A stretch of DNA of 64,000 nucleotides from Heliocidaris erythrogramma (GCA_025617745.1 CM046866.1:15445725-15509724), one strand, 5' to 3'; positions 19,801-31,486 are shown, numbered from the stretch's first letter. Numbers and translations: made by a program. Notes: generated by a model from the sequence alone, not told the origin.

Positions 19801-22470
19801 GCCACAAAATGATCTCCTCGGTAAGTTCGGCTGTATTCCTCACCTTTGTTTCCTCGAGAGAAGCGGTGGGGATGCATCCCCGACCTATCCATTATCTTAC
19901 GTATGTCCGCAAATGTGATGAATTTTAGATTTTGTTGGTGTTTGGTAATTAAAAAAAAACATTTGTAGGCACAAGATAAGTTTTTTAATATTATCGACCA
20001 ATGAAAACTGTAATTTATCTCTTTATCTGTGTCTTACATATCTTCCATTAATATTGGTGATGCACTTAAAGATAGAAGTGAGTCTTCACTAGTTTGGGTT
20101 GCCCGATTTAGTAACTGTCACAAAAGGAATAAAAAAACTATAAGGTGCATATAAAAGATTGCATTAAATTGAATTAACTAGATAGGATATGTTTAGGATA
20201 GGATAGATTAAGGTAGAGAATAGGATAAAATAAAGCATGGCTATACACTAATAACTGTAAAACTACAGACTTTTTGGCTTTCCTTGGGACTGACTACAAA
20301 TTATTTTAAATTTACAGTCTCTTTCCTGTAAAAAACGGAAATATTTTTTACAGACTGTAGTTTTACATGAGGCTGTAAAATAACGTGCACTCCTGGCGTT
20401 TCGACTCCCAGGTAATTTCCTGTAAAAATACCCACATATTTTTTAACAGTGTTGTAGAAACTTAGGTGTAATGTTTGACTCCACTGTGTCATTGTCCAAC
20501 CATGTGTCAAATACTTGTAAATCTGTACGTTACCAGCTTCGAAATTTAGGAATAATCCGTAAATACCTCACACGTTCTGGTACTGAAAAGATGTTCATGC
20601 CCTCATTTCATCTCGTTTAGATTTGTTTAATTCTCTTATGTATCACTTGCCTCAAACTCAACTTTCTCGTTTGCAAAGATTACAGAATACTGCTGCCCGT
20701 ATTGTTACGTTATTAAAGAGGTCTAACCACATGACTCCCATATTACAATCCCTCCATTGGCTTCCGGTGAAGTTTCGTACAATATTTAAGATTTTATTAC
20801 TTGTGTTTCACAGTTTGCATGGTACTTCCCCCAAGTACAAAAAAAAGGTCCTGGGTTCGATCCTTGTTCGGTGCGTATACATCCTTCGACAACCGGTGTT
20901 CTACCCACAGTAATGTCCTTCGCGCCCTGACTCCTGGGTACCTGGCAGTTCTAGGGCAATGACAATAATTACAATGCCCTCATGCAGGACGTGCATTATC
21001 AATACCGAGGAGGCTTCCTTGGGTTAATAAGACCACATTATTTTCATAATTATTAATCGATGTAATTCAACAGTATTTTGAGTTATGCATTCATCTGTAA
21101 ATGTATGGTTCTCAACAGCTCACCAGAAAGCCCGGCTCCTAATAAACCACGCCGGTTTTACGGGCATCACCGAAGCCGTCTACCATGTCGTCCCCATGGT
21201 CGTCATGCCAATCTTCGCTGAGCAGGAATCTAACGCTGTTAAAGTCGAGGTGAAAGGAATGGGGAGAAGACTTCGGAAAGACTCCATATCTTATGAAACA
21301 GTCATGGAGGCGGTGAAGGATGTGCTTGAGAATCCAAGGTAAATGATTGATAGTGGCTGCTTATGTCATATTGTATGTGTGACCCCGCTGAATATAAGGT
21401 AATGGTCCACTTTCTCGGATTGTGACGAACAATTTTGATTATGGAAAAAATAATGGCACTGATTTGATGATGAATTCATCTTGGACAAATATTGAGCAAA
21501 GACGACACTGAAATGAACTTTTTGATTGACAGGATTTCTGTACAAAAGATGCTGATTCATATAATGTAATTTGGCCTAAACTCAAGATCATTCAAGCAAT
21601 TATTTAGATATGCTATAGTGCAAATGCATTGTGTATCCCATACTAGTGGGCCTCCATTCTTGTGACACTCCGTTCAAATGGGATATCCTCCAATGCAGTA
21701 AGGACTCTGCGAGACTGGAAGTTAGTGCGAAATGCAACATTTACTGTGGGACCACATCATCCACGAGTCAACATATTGGAAATAGTAACTTCTCACCTAC
21801 CATATTTTCTTCTGGCAGAAATGATCGCGCTTCTGATTTCTCAATTATATTGTTCAATTAATTTGAACATATGCCATTGTTTGAAAGGTTACATGTCGTT
21901 TATCCAAAGGTTCATGATTCTGAAGCTTCGTTTTTCTGAAACATAAATTTCCCATAGCAAGGGGTTCATAATTCCGAAAATGAAAAAGGGTTCATAATTC
22001 CGAAGGTTCGTAATTCCGAAAAGCTATGTAGGGCTCTATTGCATTTTCGAAATTACGAAACTTCGAGATTATGAACCCTATTTTCGGAATTACGGACATT
22101 CGGAATAACGAACCTTTGGAGTAATGCATCAAAATATTCGTAATTATGGAGACAGCTCTTTGTTATGCTATACATTTTCCTGTCTTAAATTTCCAGCTAC
22201 AGAGAAAACGTACGACGGATCTCCGGAATCTACAAAGACATCCCTTCTAAACCAGATGATACCGTGGTCTTCTGGGTGGAACACATTCTCAAATTTGGCG
22301 GGTCACACCTGAGAACTAGAGCCTTGGAACTCAGCTTCATCCAGCTTCACTCCATTGACGTTCTCGCTTTCATCGTCGGGATCGTACTTGTCATCGTCTT
22401 CCTTTTCTATTCTTGTTGCAAACGATGTCTATCATGCTGCTTAAAAAGCAAGAAAACAAAAGTAGAATGA
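16840..22470 (+). CDS. UGT-1: UDP-glycosyltransferase, five coding exons, 521 aa
   Basis: Exons: 16840-17691, 19226-19282, 19658-19820, 21119-21338, 22197-22470; all introns are GT-AG, phases 0,0,1,2. The product should transfer a sugar from a UDP-sugar to small lipophilic acceptors in the ER lumen. It has a signal peptide (residues 1-24). The catalytic-type His is H39 (MPSSHIKGM) and the catalytic-type Asp is D144 (DILIGDVFDG). The donor-binding signature lies in exon 4 (NHAGFTGITEAVYHVVP, then FAEQESNA). A C-terminal membrane helix (VLAFIVGIVLVIVFLFY) is followed by a Cys-rich tail ending KTKVE, which fits a KxKxx ER-retrieval signal. Intron 3 holds a LINE fragment, and introns 1 and 4 hold foldback repeats. 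The closest relative here is UGT-2, tail to tail. The donor sugar and acceptor cannot be read from sequence. Confidence 0.93.
17808..18027. mobile_element. MITE with AAGCCCG...GGCGTCATTT ends, in UGT-1 intron 1
   Basis: The left end AAGCCCGTTGCCCACGAGGC and right end (inverse) GGGCCGTTGCACAAAAGGC are imperfect inverted repeats, both followed by GTCATTT. The same family sits in UGT-2 intron 1 at 33998-34194, with a fragment at 34413-34530. Confidence 0.6.
18268..18620. repeat. Inverted repeats of GTTTTCACGAAGTGACGG
   Basis: The motif occurs forward near 18273 and 18528 and inverse near 18590, with a degraded inverse near 18767. The pieces look like nested or decayed foldback elements inside UGT-1 intron 1. 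Confidence 0.5.
20445..20850 (+). pseudogene. LINE reverse transcriptase C-terminal fragment, in UGT-1 intron 3
   Basis: Frames read RNLGVMFDSTVSLSNHVSNT, RYQLRNLGIIRKYL, and then (shifted) LSRLQRLQNTAARIVTLLKR and ILQSLHWLPVKFRTIFKILL. This is the standard post-RT region of CR1/L2-group LINEs (LGVxFDS...LQRLQNxAAR...LHWLPVxxRIxFK). A frameshift near 20605 kills it. It is 5'-truncated and lies in the same orientation as the host gene. Confidence 0.8.
21935..22120. repeat. Foldback repeat of TTCGTAATTCCGAA type, UGT-1 intron 4
   Basis: GGTTCATAATTCCGAA recurs in direct and inverse order around 22030. A related block is at 30000-30270. These look like a MITE family; ends were not resolved. Confidence 0.5.
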
Positions 22471-22929
22471 TATGGTAAATTTTATATTTTCCTTTGCCTT
22501 TATACGGCCAACGTAAGTCTGTGTCTGTGTGCAAAAGTATGCATACCTTGACGTTACAAAAAAAAAATGCAACACGCATCCAAAATAAGCAATCGTACTT
22601 TGTAAAACTGTAGGTCGAAAAACAGAGAGCGAAGAGGGAAGAAATGGAATTTTATGTATTCTGTAGCAAACGCTTTTTTTTTAAATTGTATTTGATTTAT
22701 TCATTTCATTACCAATAAATTATAAAATATAGCAGTGAAATAATTTATAACGGAATAGGGGCTGTAGTTTAAGTAATACTTAAAGGCCAAAAGGTCCTCT
22801 ACAAAACATAACTAGTGTATATACAAAGAAAATGAAAAGGAGAAAACTAATCGCCATATAGCTGTTTTGTACTCTTTATGTGGGGTGATAGGCCTTGCAA
22901 TGGGTAATTTTTTTTAATTACCATAATTA
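22471..22929. other. UGT-1 3' flank
   Basis: A possible polyadenylation signal AATAAA lies at 22714-22719, about 244 nt after the stop. Nothing else is recognisable. Confidence 0.35.
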
Positions 22930-23466
22930 TTTGGCATACAGTATATCATGTACTGGGACAAAAAATGTATATTTCCGATTATCACAGGACAAAATCATAA
23001 TAGCTTTTTGTTTTACAATATTTTTCAATGCTTTCTCTTCGACGGAAAGTGTGTTATGTTTATGATGTGTTTGCTTTCCATGGCCATGTATCTGTCTTCT
23101 TCTTTTTTCCCTTTTTGGGACATGTTATGCATGATTGACCTGTCTAGTTTTTTTATGTATTGTAGTTGTGATTTACCTTTTGCCATGCAGGGACCAGCGC
23201 TTATACAAGTTCTGCTTCTATGCTGGTCTCTGTTTTCATTCTCATTTTCAAATAATTAATCTAATGTAGTCTTCATTGTTGTTATTTTTTGCTTACAACT
23301 CAAACGTTAATGCTCTTTATTTTGCTTGTAATAATCAAAAATGTTTCTGCTCTTAGTTTTGTTGTCAGTTATTTTGTATACTGTTAATTGCACAAAAGTT
23401 ATTGTAATATAATTTGAAAAATGAAAATATAATGAAATAAAATCTGAATCTGAATCTGAAATCTGA
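22930..23466 (+). mobile_element. LINE 3' UTR and tail
   Basis: T-rich non-coding sequence ends in AATAAAATCTGAATCTGAAT and a short (TCTGAA)n tail, the style of CR1/L2-type LINE 3' ends. No RT portion is present, so it is strongly 5'-truncated. Confidence 0.55.
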
Positions 23467-24227
23467 TAATATGATGTAAATTGATCGAAATCAGGATATC
23501 ATGGTCCTGCATATATTTTTCACTTTTGTTAAATAATGAATAAAAATGAGAAAGATCAAAATGTTCCCCTTACAAGAACTCCTATATCTATATTACACTA
23601 TCATCAGTGGTGTAGTGTGTGTGGGTGTGTTTGTGCGTGTATACTAAACACGATTGCAAAGACGTTTATAAAATGAAGCTAAGGCAATTTCAATAGCCCT
23701 GTCCATCACCTACTGAAATGTGAGAACATTACATGACATTATTACGTAATCCGAACATGATGGGATATGCAATAGGGCATTGAAAATTCCCCTTAAGACG
23801 ATTTTCGAAAGTCTTTGCGATCGTGTTAGTGCATAGCTAAAACATAGCTGAAAATCATATTCCTCCTTGTATGTACCAAGTGCCCATAAATTAAATACCT
23901 GCGGTAATTAGGTCTACCACAGTTTCGTAAGACATCAAAATCCATCAATAACCTACTCGCCTAAGTAGTCCTTTTCCACATTTCATGGACACCAACGTTA
24001 TTTACTCAAAGAAATATTACATTTATACTGGTCCCAAGTTTTGAAGTGACCTTCCAACTGAATTTACCAAATATCCTTATTATATGTATTTACACGCAAG
24101 ATGAAACGTTATCTTCTAAATGACATCCAGAAGACATCTAATGCACTTGCATCAGGTGTCTTCTTCGATACGTATGTGGAAAAAATCATATTCATTCATG
24201 TATCCTATATTGCAGTACCTAGAGCCA
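23467..24227. other. Spacer, no gene seen
   Basis: AT-rich sequence downstream of UGT-1 with a short GTGTGTGGGTGTG tract near 23615. CACGATTGCAAAGAC near 23649 and its rough inverse GTCTTTGCGATCGTG near 23813 hint at a decayed foldback. No coding signal. Confidence 0.4.
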
Positions 24228-24366
24228 TCCATGAACAGAGTTGGCCAACTCGATTTTAGTTGGGTACAACATGGTGTATATTCCTTTGTTTTATGCTTGT
24301 CTAACAAAGCAACATGTGCCACATTTTGCCGTCCGGGAGCCGAGTTGGCCAAACTCTATCTATATA
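24228..24366. mobile_element. Old copy of the palindromic hAT MITE
   Basis: AGTTGGCCAACTCG, GGTGTATATTCCTTTGTT and GAGCCGAGTTGGCCAAACTC match, in order, the near-perfect palindrome at 55744-55901. The arms here have diverged and the target duplication is lost. A further piece, GTTTGGCCAACTCGG, is at 14390. Confidence 0.6.
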
Positions 24367-24589
24367 GATGGGTTTTAGTATGGCGGCATATATAGCTCCG
24401 AATTTTGGCAGAATTGTGCACTTTTAGCTAAATGCACCAAACTATATACAGTTACTCTTGTTAAATGATAAATACTGAACAATTTTCAAAAGCGACTTTA
24501 TGGGGTAATTTTTAAAGGACATTTCCAGACATGCCCAAGTCGAAATGAAATAGGGTAAAAATAGGAAAAAAATACAAAAAAATTACCAA

Positions 24590-26375
24590 TGGAAATATAT
24601 TTTTTCCCTATTTTTCCTATTTTTATTTCAAGAAAATAGGATAAAACTAGGAAAAAAATAGTTTGTCAAAAATATTTTTTTCCTATTTTTTTCCTATTTT
24701 GTAAAGCTACTTGTAATAGGATAAAAATAGGATTGAAACACATTTTTCCTATTTTTTCCCCTATTTTCCCCTATTTTTATTCCAAGAAAATAGGATAAAA
24801 CCAGAAAGAAAATAGTCCTTCGAAATTATTCCGGAAATAGGAAAAAACAAAAATAGGATGGAAATAGGATTAAATTAGGTGAAAACTAGGTAGAAAATAG
24901 GGGAAAACACGTTGAAGAAAATAGTGGGAGATGGAAAATAGGAAAAATATAGAAATAAAATAGTGGAAAACTAGGCAGAAAATAGGATAAAATTTGATTG
25001 AGAAATAGGATAAAATAGGAGGAAATAGGAATTGAATAATGGGAAACTACAGAAAAAATAGGACAAAAACAGGAATAAAATAGTGGAAAACTAGGCAGAA
25101 AATAGGTTAAACTTAATTGAGAAAATACAAATACAAAGAGGAAGAATAAGAAGAAATGCTGTGGGTGTCTACAGGAACAATCACATGACATTATTAATTA
25201 TTATTTTATTAATCCTATCTTGTAATCATATCCTATCCTATCCTCTCCTACTCCTATCCTCTCCTACTCCTATAAATCCTATAGCCTACATCCTATGTCC
25301 TATACCTAGCTACTAAGCAATTGTATCACATTCATTATATATAGGGACATAGTTGTAGTGCTATAAAAAATGGTTACTGACTAGATTACACTTTTATTAT
25401 TAAAATTGATTTACACTTTTATTAATGAAATATGAAAATGCCTTTTGAAATTGTGTACAACATTACAATAGTTTAATGTAAGTAAAATTTCTATCAAAGT
25501 TCAAATCTTAATCCCAAATCTAAATGTATTTATCTATTTCCACTAGTTTTCATATTTTAGATTGTTATTCATGAATATTCATGATTGATTAGGACCTATA
25601 GAAACCAATAGTTGGGAAACTAGGATAAAACTAGTGCTGGAAAAGATAAAGTTTGGAAAATATGATAAAACTAGTGTTAGCAAAAGTACAGAAGTCAGGA
25701 AACTAGAATAAAACTATAGTGCTGGAAAAAATAAAGTTTGGAAAATAGGATAAAACTAGTGCTGGATCATGGGGAAAGATAAAAGTTTGGAAAATAGTAC
25801 AAAACTAGTTTTAGAATAATGAGAAAACTAGGATGAAACTAGAGCTAGCCTGAAAAATAGGATAAAACTATTTTTTTGACAAAAATGAAAAGTGCAAAAA
25901 CAAGGGAAAAAATAGTCCGGAGAGAAATGAGGTCTAAAAAATAGGAAAAAATCAGAAAATAGCCTCAAAATAGGCCTATTTCTATTATATTTTCCATGGG
26001 AAATAGGATAAAAATAGGCCTATTTTCCTGAAATAGGAATAAAATAGGTGAAAAATAAAAAAATAGCCTAAAATTACTTCCATTTTCTTCCTATTTCCGA
26101 GGGAAATACAATAAAAATAGGCCTATTTTCCTGAAATAGGAAGAAAATAGGTGAAAAATTAAAAAAAAAAAACCTAAAATTACTTCTATTTTCTTCCTAT
26201 TTCCAAGGGAAATACAGTAAAAATAGGCCTATTTTCCTTAGAATAGGAATTAAATAGGGAAAAAATAAAAAATAGCCAAAAAATAGATCTTATTTTTCCA
26301 AAGAAAATAGGAAAAAAATAGGCCTATTTTCGTTTAAATAGGAATAAAATAGGGAAAAAATATATTTTCACACTT
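24590..26375. repeat. AATAGG-rich foldback array (about 1.8 kb)
   Basis: Degenerate copies of AAAATAGGAAA/AAAATAGGATAAAACTAG and their complements fill two arms (about 24590-25110 and 25600-26375) around a roughly 300-bp non-repetitive core (25310-25600). The outermost bases are inverted copies of each other (GAAATATATTTTTTCCCTAT at the left; the right end reads the same in reverse complement with one extra A). No long coding frame is meaningful here. It could be a foldback transposon or a minisatellite grown by inversion. Confidence 0.7.
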
Positions 26376-26948
26376 CCGAAAACTACTGGGGTGCCAACAA
26401 AAAAACGTATTCCTTACTTTTTCTATTCTCTTTTGCTTCATAAGGGGGTACTAAGATCTATAGATGTCTATAATCAATTCGGAACACCAAAATACCATAA
26501 TACATCGCACCTGTATCCTTGCATAACATTTTATTATCCACTGATTTTAACTATTCATGGCTCTGATTTGCAAGAAAATTTTGTCTGTGGTACACAAAAA
26601 CGAACCTGTGAAATTGTATGGCTTATTCGCATTGTGCTCTAGTGGAAATGAGTGGATAATAAAGGTTGTTCTGGTACAAAGGTGGATGCACAATAGCATT
26701 TTTATGTTCTAAATAATTACCGATGTCCATAGCATTTGGTACCACTTATCCAAGCGTAATAGGCAAAGAATACGATTTTAGGTTGGCATCCCTGCTGATT
26801 TAAATAATAAATTCACTTCTTGGCGGCGGGAGTGGATGGGTGAGCACAATGTGACATACGCACAATTATTTCCTAACTTTACTAAAGAGTCCCGCTCATG
26901 GCTGCACGATTGTGAAAGTGCTTATTCCTGTTTGATACCTGTTTGGTA

Positions 26949-28054
26949 CAGCCCCAGTCCCATATAGGCCCCGGATAACCCCGGATTAGTCCGTAGCGAT
27001 CCGGGGTCCGATCCGTTACTTGGCCGGAATGGTCCGGAATGGTCCTTGTATGTCCGGGATGATCCTTGGGCATCCGCCAACGTCCTGGGGGTAGTCCGGA
27101 AGTTTCTGACTGTCAAAAACTTCCGGGATGATCCGTGACGAGCGTTCATCCGTAGTCATCCTGGACAAAACCGGGACACATCCTGGAATCCGCCGGGTAG
27201 GTCCGTATCGGTCCTGGAAGGTCCGTGAAGCCGCCTGCATGGTCCTGGACGATCCTAGACAGTCCGGGAGGAAAAATACATGCCGGATCATCCCGTTTGA
27301 CATACGGACTGTTACGGAATGTTCAGGACCATGCCGGCGGCTTCACGGACCTTCCAGGACCGATACGGATTCTAAATGAATTTCATGTTTACAGGCCGGA
27401 AAAGTCACGGAAAAGTCACGGATTGACCCGGATCTGGACGTCTGCTCCTCCTCATCTTCGGATGAAGATACTTTCTTCCTTTTACTCTTCGCCTTTCTGG
27501 ATATTACTGGCACTTTACTGGCACTTTTACTGCCGCTTTTTTTCGCTGGCATGATGATAGCGAGGTGGCAGCTCCAAAATTACGTTGATGTTGCTCCTTC
27601 AAAAGCAAGAAGTCAAGTGAAATTTACCCCAAAAACAGTCGGTTTATATATTTGTAGATCGGTCCGGGACGCATCCGGGACGCAACGGGATAGTCCGGGA
27701 CTCCACCGGGACTCCACCGGGATGGTCGGGAAGATCCGGGGCTGTCCGGGACCATCCGGGACTATCCGTAACTCTGCCTGGATGGTCCTGGACTCTGCCG
27801 GGATGAACCGGGATGATCCGGGCCTGTCCGGGACGGTCCGGGGTCACATCCGGGGTGGTCCTGGACTCTGCCGGGATGATCCTGGACTCTGCCTGGAAGG
27901 TCCGTTACTCTACCGGGACTATCCGGGCCGGTATGCAACTGAGAGGAAATCTTGCATTTTTTCGTGGTCCGGGATGAAAATCATCCCGGATTAGGTCCCG
28001 GCAGTCCGTGATAGATCCGGTGCTTCAGATCCGGGGTGTCCCCATATGGGACTG
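26949..28054. mobile_element. TCCGGGA-array transposon-like element with TA flanks
   Basis: The element is about 1.1 kb and bounded by TA (26947-26948, 28055-28056). Imperfect inverted ends read CAGCCCCAGTCCCATATAGG on the left and, in reverse complement, CAGTCCCATATGGGGACACC on the right. Each arm (about 26975-27375 and 27660-28030) is packed with degenerate TCCGGGA/GTCCGGGAC words, unlike the AT-rich surroundings. The core (about 27380-27655) is not repetitive and encodes a short basic-acidic peptide on the minus strand. This architecture resembles a non-autonomous DNA transposon with many subterminal transposase-binding repeats. The superfamily is not recognised. Confidence 0.6.
27343..27552 (-). 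other. Candidate first exon inside the TCCGGGA element
   Basis: On the minus strand an ATG (27552) opens a frame starting MPAKKSGSKSASKVPVISRK, then KAKSKRKKVSSSEDEEEQ. The basic stretch followed by SSSEDEEE looks like a nuclear localisation region with a CK2-type acidic patch. After about 45 residues the frame enters the repeat array, so only the first part may be real. About 90 nt upstream on the same strand is AAATATATAAACC, a plausible TATA box. It could be a remnant of the element's own protein gene or a captured host exon. It is not identified. Confidence 0.35.
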
Positions 28055-28600
28055 TAGCTTACCCAAATCCGTATTTTCCCTATTGATGACAAAGGCAGGT
28101 GCCCTCTTTTGAACTTCAGTCATTCAAAAAGCCTATAAACGTATGGTTTTACCGTGTTTACTGTATGTATTAATTGTGAACGCTATACCAATTGTCCATC
28201 CATGCCTTCCATGGTAATATTGGTGTGGTTCCGTACTTCGAATCACTCATTTAATTCAATTCAATTCAATTTAAAGACATTGATTTCCAACTTTCCAATA
28301 TAAGTATACAAAATAATAAATGAACAAGATAATGTACTGTTTTAAACAGAAATATGACAATATGACAAAATATACATTTGTGTGGTACATACATAGTATA
28401 ATTCAATATCAGGAATCATTTCGCAATATCTGCCGCGAGACGATTAACCCATTATGTTATTTGAAAATTGAAGTTATAAGGGTTTATAATTATAGTCTAT
28501 ACATGTACACTGTATTGTATAGTTATTTTCTTCTTATGACGTTTTTGTTGTTGTTGAAAAATCCGTGATATTCAGGAAAATCTTAAGGGTCTTAACAATG
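28055..28600. other. Spacer, no gene seen
   Basis: AT-rich sequence between the TCCGGGA element and an (AAT)n tract. No recognisable feature. Confidence 0.4.
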
Positions 28601-28623
28601 ATAATAATAATAATAATAATAAT
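28600..28623. repeat. (AAT)n microsatellite
   Basis: Eight perfect trinucleotide units. Confidence 0.85.
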
Positions 28624-28955
28624 GTCTTGTTTAACCCAGGGTATAGGCTAATCAGTAATTGATACTCTTCTCCCTGGGGGCCCTGCAATCATATTATTAC
28701 CCCCCTTGCCCGATTTTAGCACGGCTACCATGGGAAGGTGAACGAGCGTTCAAGGAATTTCCTGTCGGGTATACATTGTCTGAATTGTATGAATGCAGTG
28801 GGAAAGACACAGGGAGCACATATCCCTCCTCCATTGATTGATGATAACTGAAATTGTAAGAAAAGTGAAAATGAGTGGGGGTTGGCAAGGTAGATGTGAA
28901 AGGAAGATGATACTCCCACCCGATGGAATTGTTCTCTAGCATTTTATCTACTGAG

Positions 28956-29001
28956 CCCCCCCCCCCCCCCCCCCCCCCCCCCCACCACCACCACCACCAC
29001 C
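28956..29001. repeat. Poly-C followed by (CCA)n
   Basis: About 28 C residues run into seven CCA units. Together they are one of the longest C-rich tracts in the window. Confidence 0.9.
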
Positions 29002-29566
29002 CCGTAACATCAGTTAAAGAATAATCTTTTCCCAGTTCCGGCGTGCTGTAATATCGAATTACAGGGCTTATCACTCGTATTATAAGCCACTTCGGAGATG
29101 CAATCTGAGCATGAGCAGATAAAGGTCATCTGTACAAAATTCTAAAACCCACTGACACTAATATTCGATATGTGCTCATGAATGTCATGTAATCATTATT
29201 CAATAATGCACTAATGGTGAATTCCATGATATCCAGGTGGAAGTATTCTTTTTAAAGGGGGAAACAAAAGCTATTCATGAGGCACCTCTATCACTCCCAG
29301 AGTTATTTTTCTGAAGTGCACATAAAGGGACCCTCCATGTCTAAAATATCTGTGGATATTTGGGGTCATTTGTACCATGCGCTAACCCCGAACTGGCTTA
29401 TTTGGCCATACCGAAAAGTTGACGCCATCTGTTTTCTTCGATGCTTATGTGGTACAATCCTTTCTATTCAATCAATGACATGTTTTATTACAACGTAATA
29501 CCGAAATGTGACGTCATTTTCAGCCTTTATTTGCGAAAGTGTGTAAACTTCTCTTTGTATTATGTT

Positions 29567-29638
29567 ATCAGGACTCAGTGTTCTGCACTACCACACGGCA
29601 AAATCAGGACTCAGTGTTCTGCACTACCACACGGCAAA
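29567..29638. repeat. Perfect tandem duplication, 36-bp unit, two copies
   Basis: A 36-base unit beginning ATCAGGACTCAGTG and ending CACACGGCAAA is present twice head to tail (29567-29602, 29603-29638) with no difference. Confidence 0.9.
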
Positions 29639-29739
29639 ATCACGACAACGTGAGCATGATGAGTTTTCCATCGCCCATAAGTAGTGCAGATTATGCGATT
29701 ATACAATTATCAGTGTCAAATAAAAGTCCAAACTTACCA

Positions 29740-29965
29740 TATCAACCATCGAAGAACTCGTGTACGAAAGACGCTTGGTGTGACTGCAACCCCTCCAGAT
29801 ATGCATAATTATAAACATAAGACAACTGCGTACAGGTCACATGTATAAATGTATGTTTGCATTTGTCAAATGTTTAAAACTTGAAATATAAATTTTATTT
29901 CCAAAAGAATTAACAGACCGGCTGGTTCTCTAAGGGTTGTTGGATGGTTAGAGATAACAGTACTG
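29740..29965. repeat. Dispersed repeat related to 14050-14350
   Basis: Shares the order GACTGCAAC, ATATGCATA, ACAGGTCACATG and AACAGACCGGCTGGTTCTC with the earlier copy. Non-coding. Confidence 0.5.
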
Positions 29966-29999
29966 CGGTCATGCATGGTCACGTATACTTTAATCTGTT

Positions 30000-30300
30000 A
30001 CTTGTCGTTTTTCGGTATAATGAACCCTATTTCACTTTCAGAATTACACTATCCTGTGTAACCTTATTTCAATTTGGGAATTATGAACATTCGGAGTAAT
30101 GCAAAGAAATGTTCGGAATAAATAAACCTATTTCATTTTAGGAATTATGAACCTCCCGGTATGGGAATGTCTTTTTTTTATAATTATGAATTGTCGGAGT
30201 AATAATAATAATAGTGAATATTTGTTAAGCGCATAATAACTGAGATAGTTCTCTATGCGCTAATTACGAACGTTCGGATAAAGGAGTACCCCCCCCCCCC
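30000..30300. repeat. GGAATTATGAAC-type foldback and C run
   Basis: Repeated TTCGGAATNATGAAC blocks match the UGT-1 intron 4 repeat. A piece of LINE-like 3' sequence (TTAAGCGCATAATAAC) and a C11 run follow. Confidence 0.45.
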
Positions 30301-30632
30301 TTTTTTTTTTTCTTCTTTTATCCGGCGTGTCCAATTGCATAAGCTAAGGGAAATCAAAATTTGTCGGATCGATATCCGTTGATGGATTTGGAGTAGGGAT
30401 ATATATGAAATGAATTGACAGGGTACTGGGTATATAGGCTAGCTGAAACGGGTAGAACATGGTTGCATAAGGGCACATGCAGGCTAAATATTCCATTAAT
30501 TTAGTCTATCACAATCAGGGGCGATTAATTTTTTTTCAAAGCATAACCCATGCTACGCCACTGGTGAGAGTGTAATAGGGATAAGATGAAATACATGTAG
30601 AATTCTTGCAATGGGAAACATTGATCGTGACC

Positions 30633-30635
30633 ACC

Positions 30636-30670
<35 letters not shown>
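30633..30670. repeat. Poly-C and (TC)n
   Basis: About 14 C then 12 TC units. Confidence 0.9.
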
Positions 30671-31486
30671 ATTTTATTCATTGTATGTTACAGTCCTCAT
30701 TCATATTCAAATCATGAAGCCGTTATACAGTAATTCACTGATTTTGATAATTTGTTGGTAAGTACTTAAGGTTTGAAAAGCCATGAAAACCCATGAATAG
30801 AAATGGACAAATCAAATGCAATAAAAAGGGCAAGAATACCCATTAAACAATGTGTGTCGTCATTTCTTTATTATGTAACTAAGTAAGAAGAAGAGGACTT
30901 AAAGCCGTCGGTCCCCTGGTTGCTTATTACAAGCATACACATGCTTTCTTAGCAGTCAAGTAACATAAACAAACAAATAAATCAATCAATCAGTCAATCA
31001 GAAAGCCCTTCTTAGTCTTACATGGTCCGAGGTAGATTTCTGAAGAAATCATCTACCAAATCTATAAGTTTTGAATGATCTATTAAAATAGTCATTTTAT
31101 TAATTCAAAAATACTTTTCATGTATGTATGTATGGGATCAATTTTAAAATGCAGAGCTTTACTTTTGCCCTTTTTTGCAGCATGTGCAGCAAATGTAGAA
31201 TGACTAAGTTTCTGAATCCTCTCACTTTCTTTCCCTTCTTTGCTTAGATAAGCCATAAATCCGTAGAGAATTCTTTCGAAAGTGGATAATTTCAGCTCCC
31301 TCATTTTCTCCTTTCTTTATACTTTTCCTTTAGCATATAGACATTTTTTTGAAGAGTGGATTATCGTACTTATATTCATTCTAGATGCGTGTTACAAACT
31401 AATGAACTACCAGCAAGGCGCGAATTATCTTTCTTCACTGATGCAGATCTTGGATACAGGCATAGCAAAATATAAAATTCACCATA
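30671..31486. other. UGT-2 3' flank
   Basis: Holds AATCAATCAATCAGTCAATC near 30980, which resembles the tetranucleotide tail of a LINE. A 70-codon minus-strand frame (31092-31304) 180 nt past the UGT-2 stop has no recognisable domain and is probably 3' UTR. Confidence 0.4.

Noticed and set aside
27551-27994. 147-codon Gly/Pro/Asp-rich protein
   Set aside because: It is a translation of the TCCGGGA repeat arm. Comparable frames exist on the other strand, which is typical of GC-rich repeats.
24590-28054. CRISPR-like or regularly spaced repeat array
   Set aside because: The words are degenerate, occur in both orientations and have no constant spacer length. The context is an animal genome.
28697-29074. 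125-codon frame with poly-Trp and poly-Gly
   Set aside because: It arises from the complement of the C run and (CCA)n tract.
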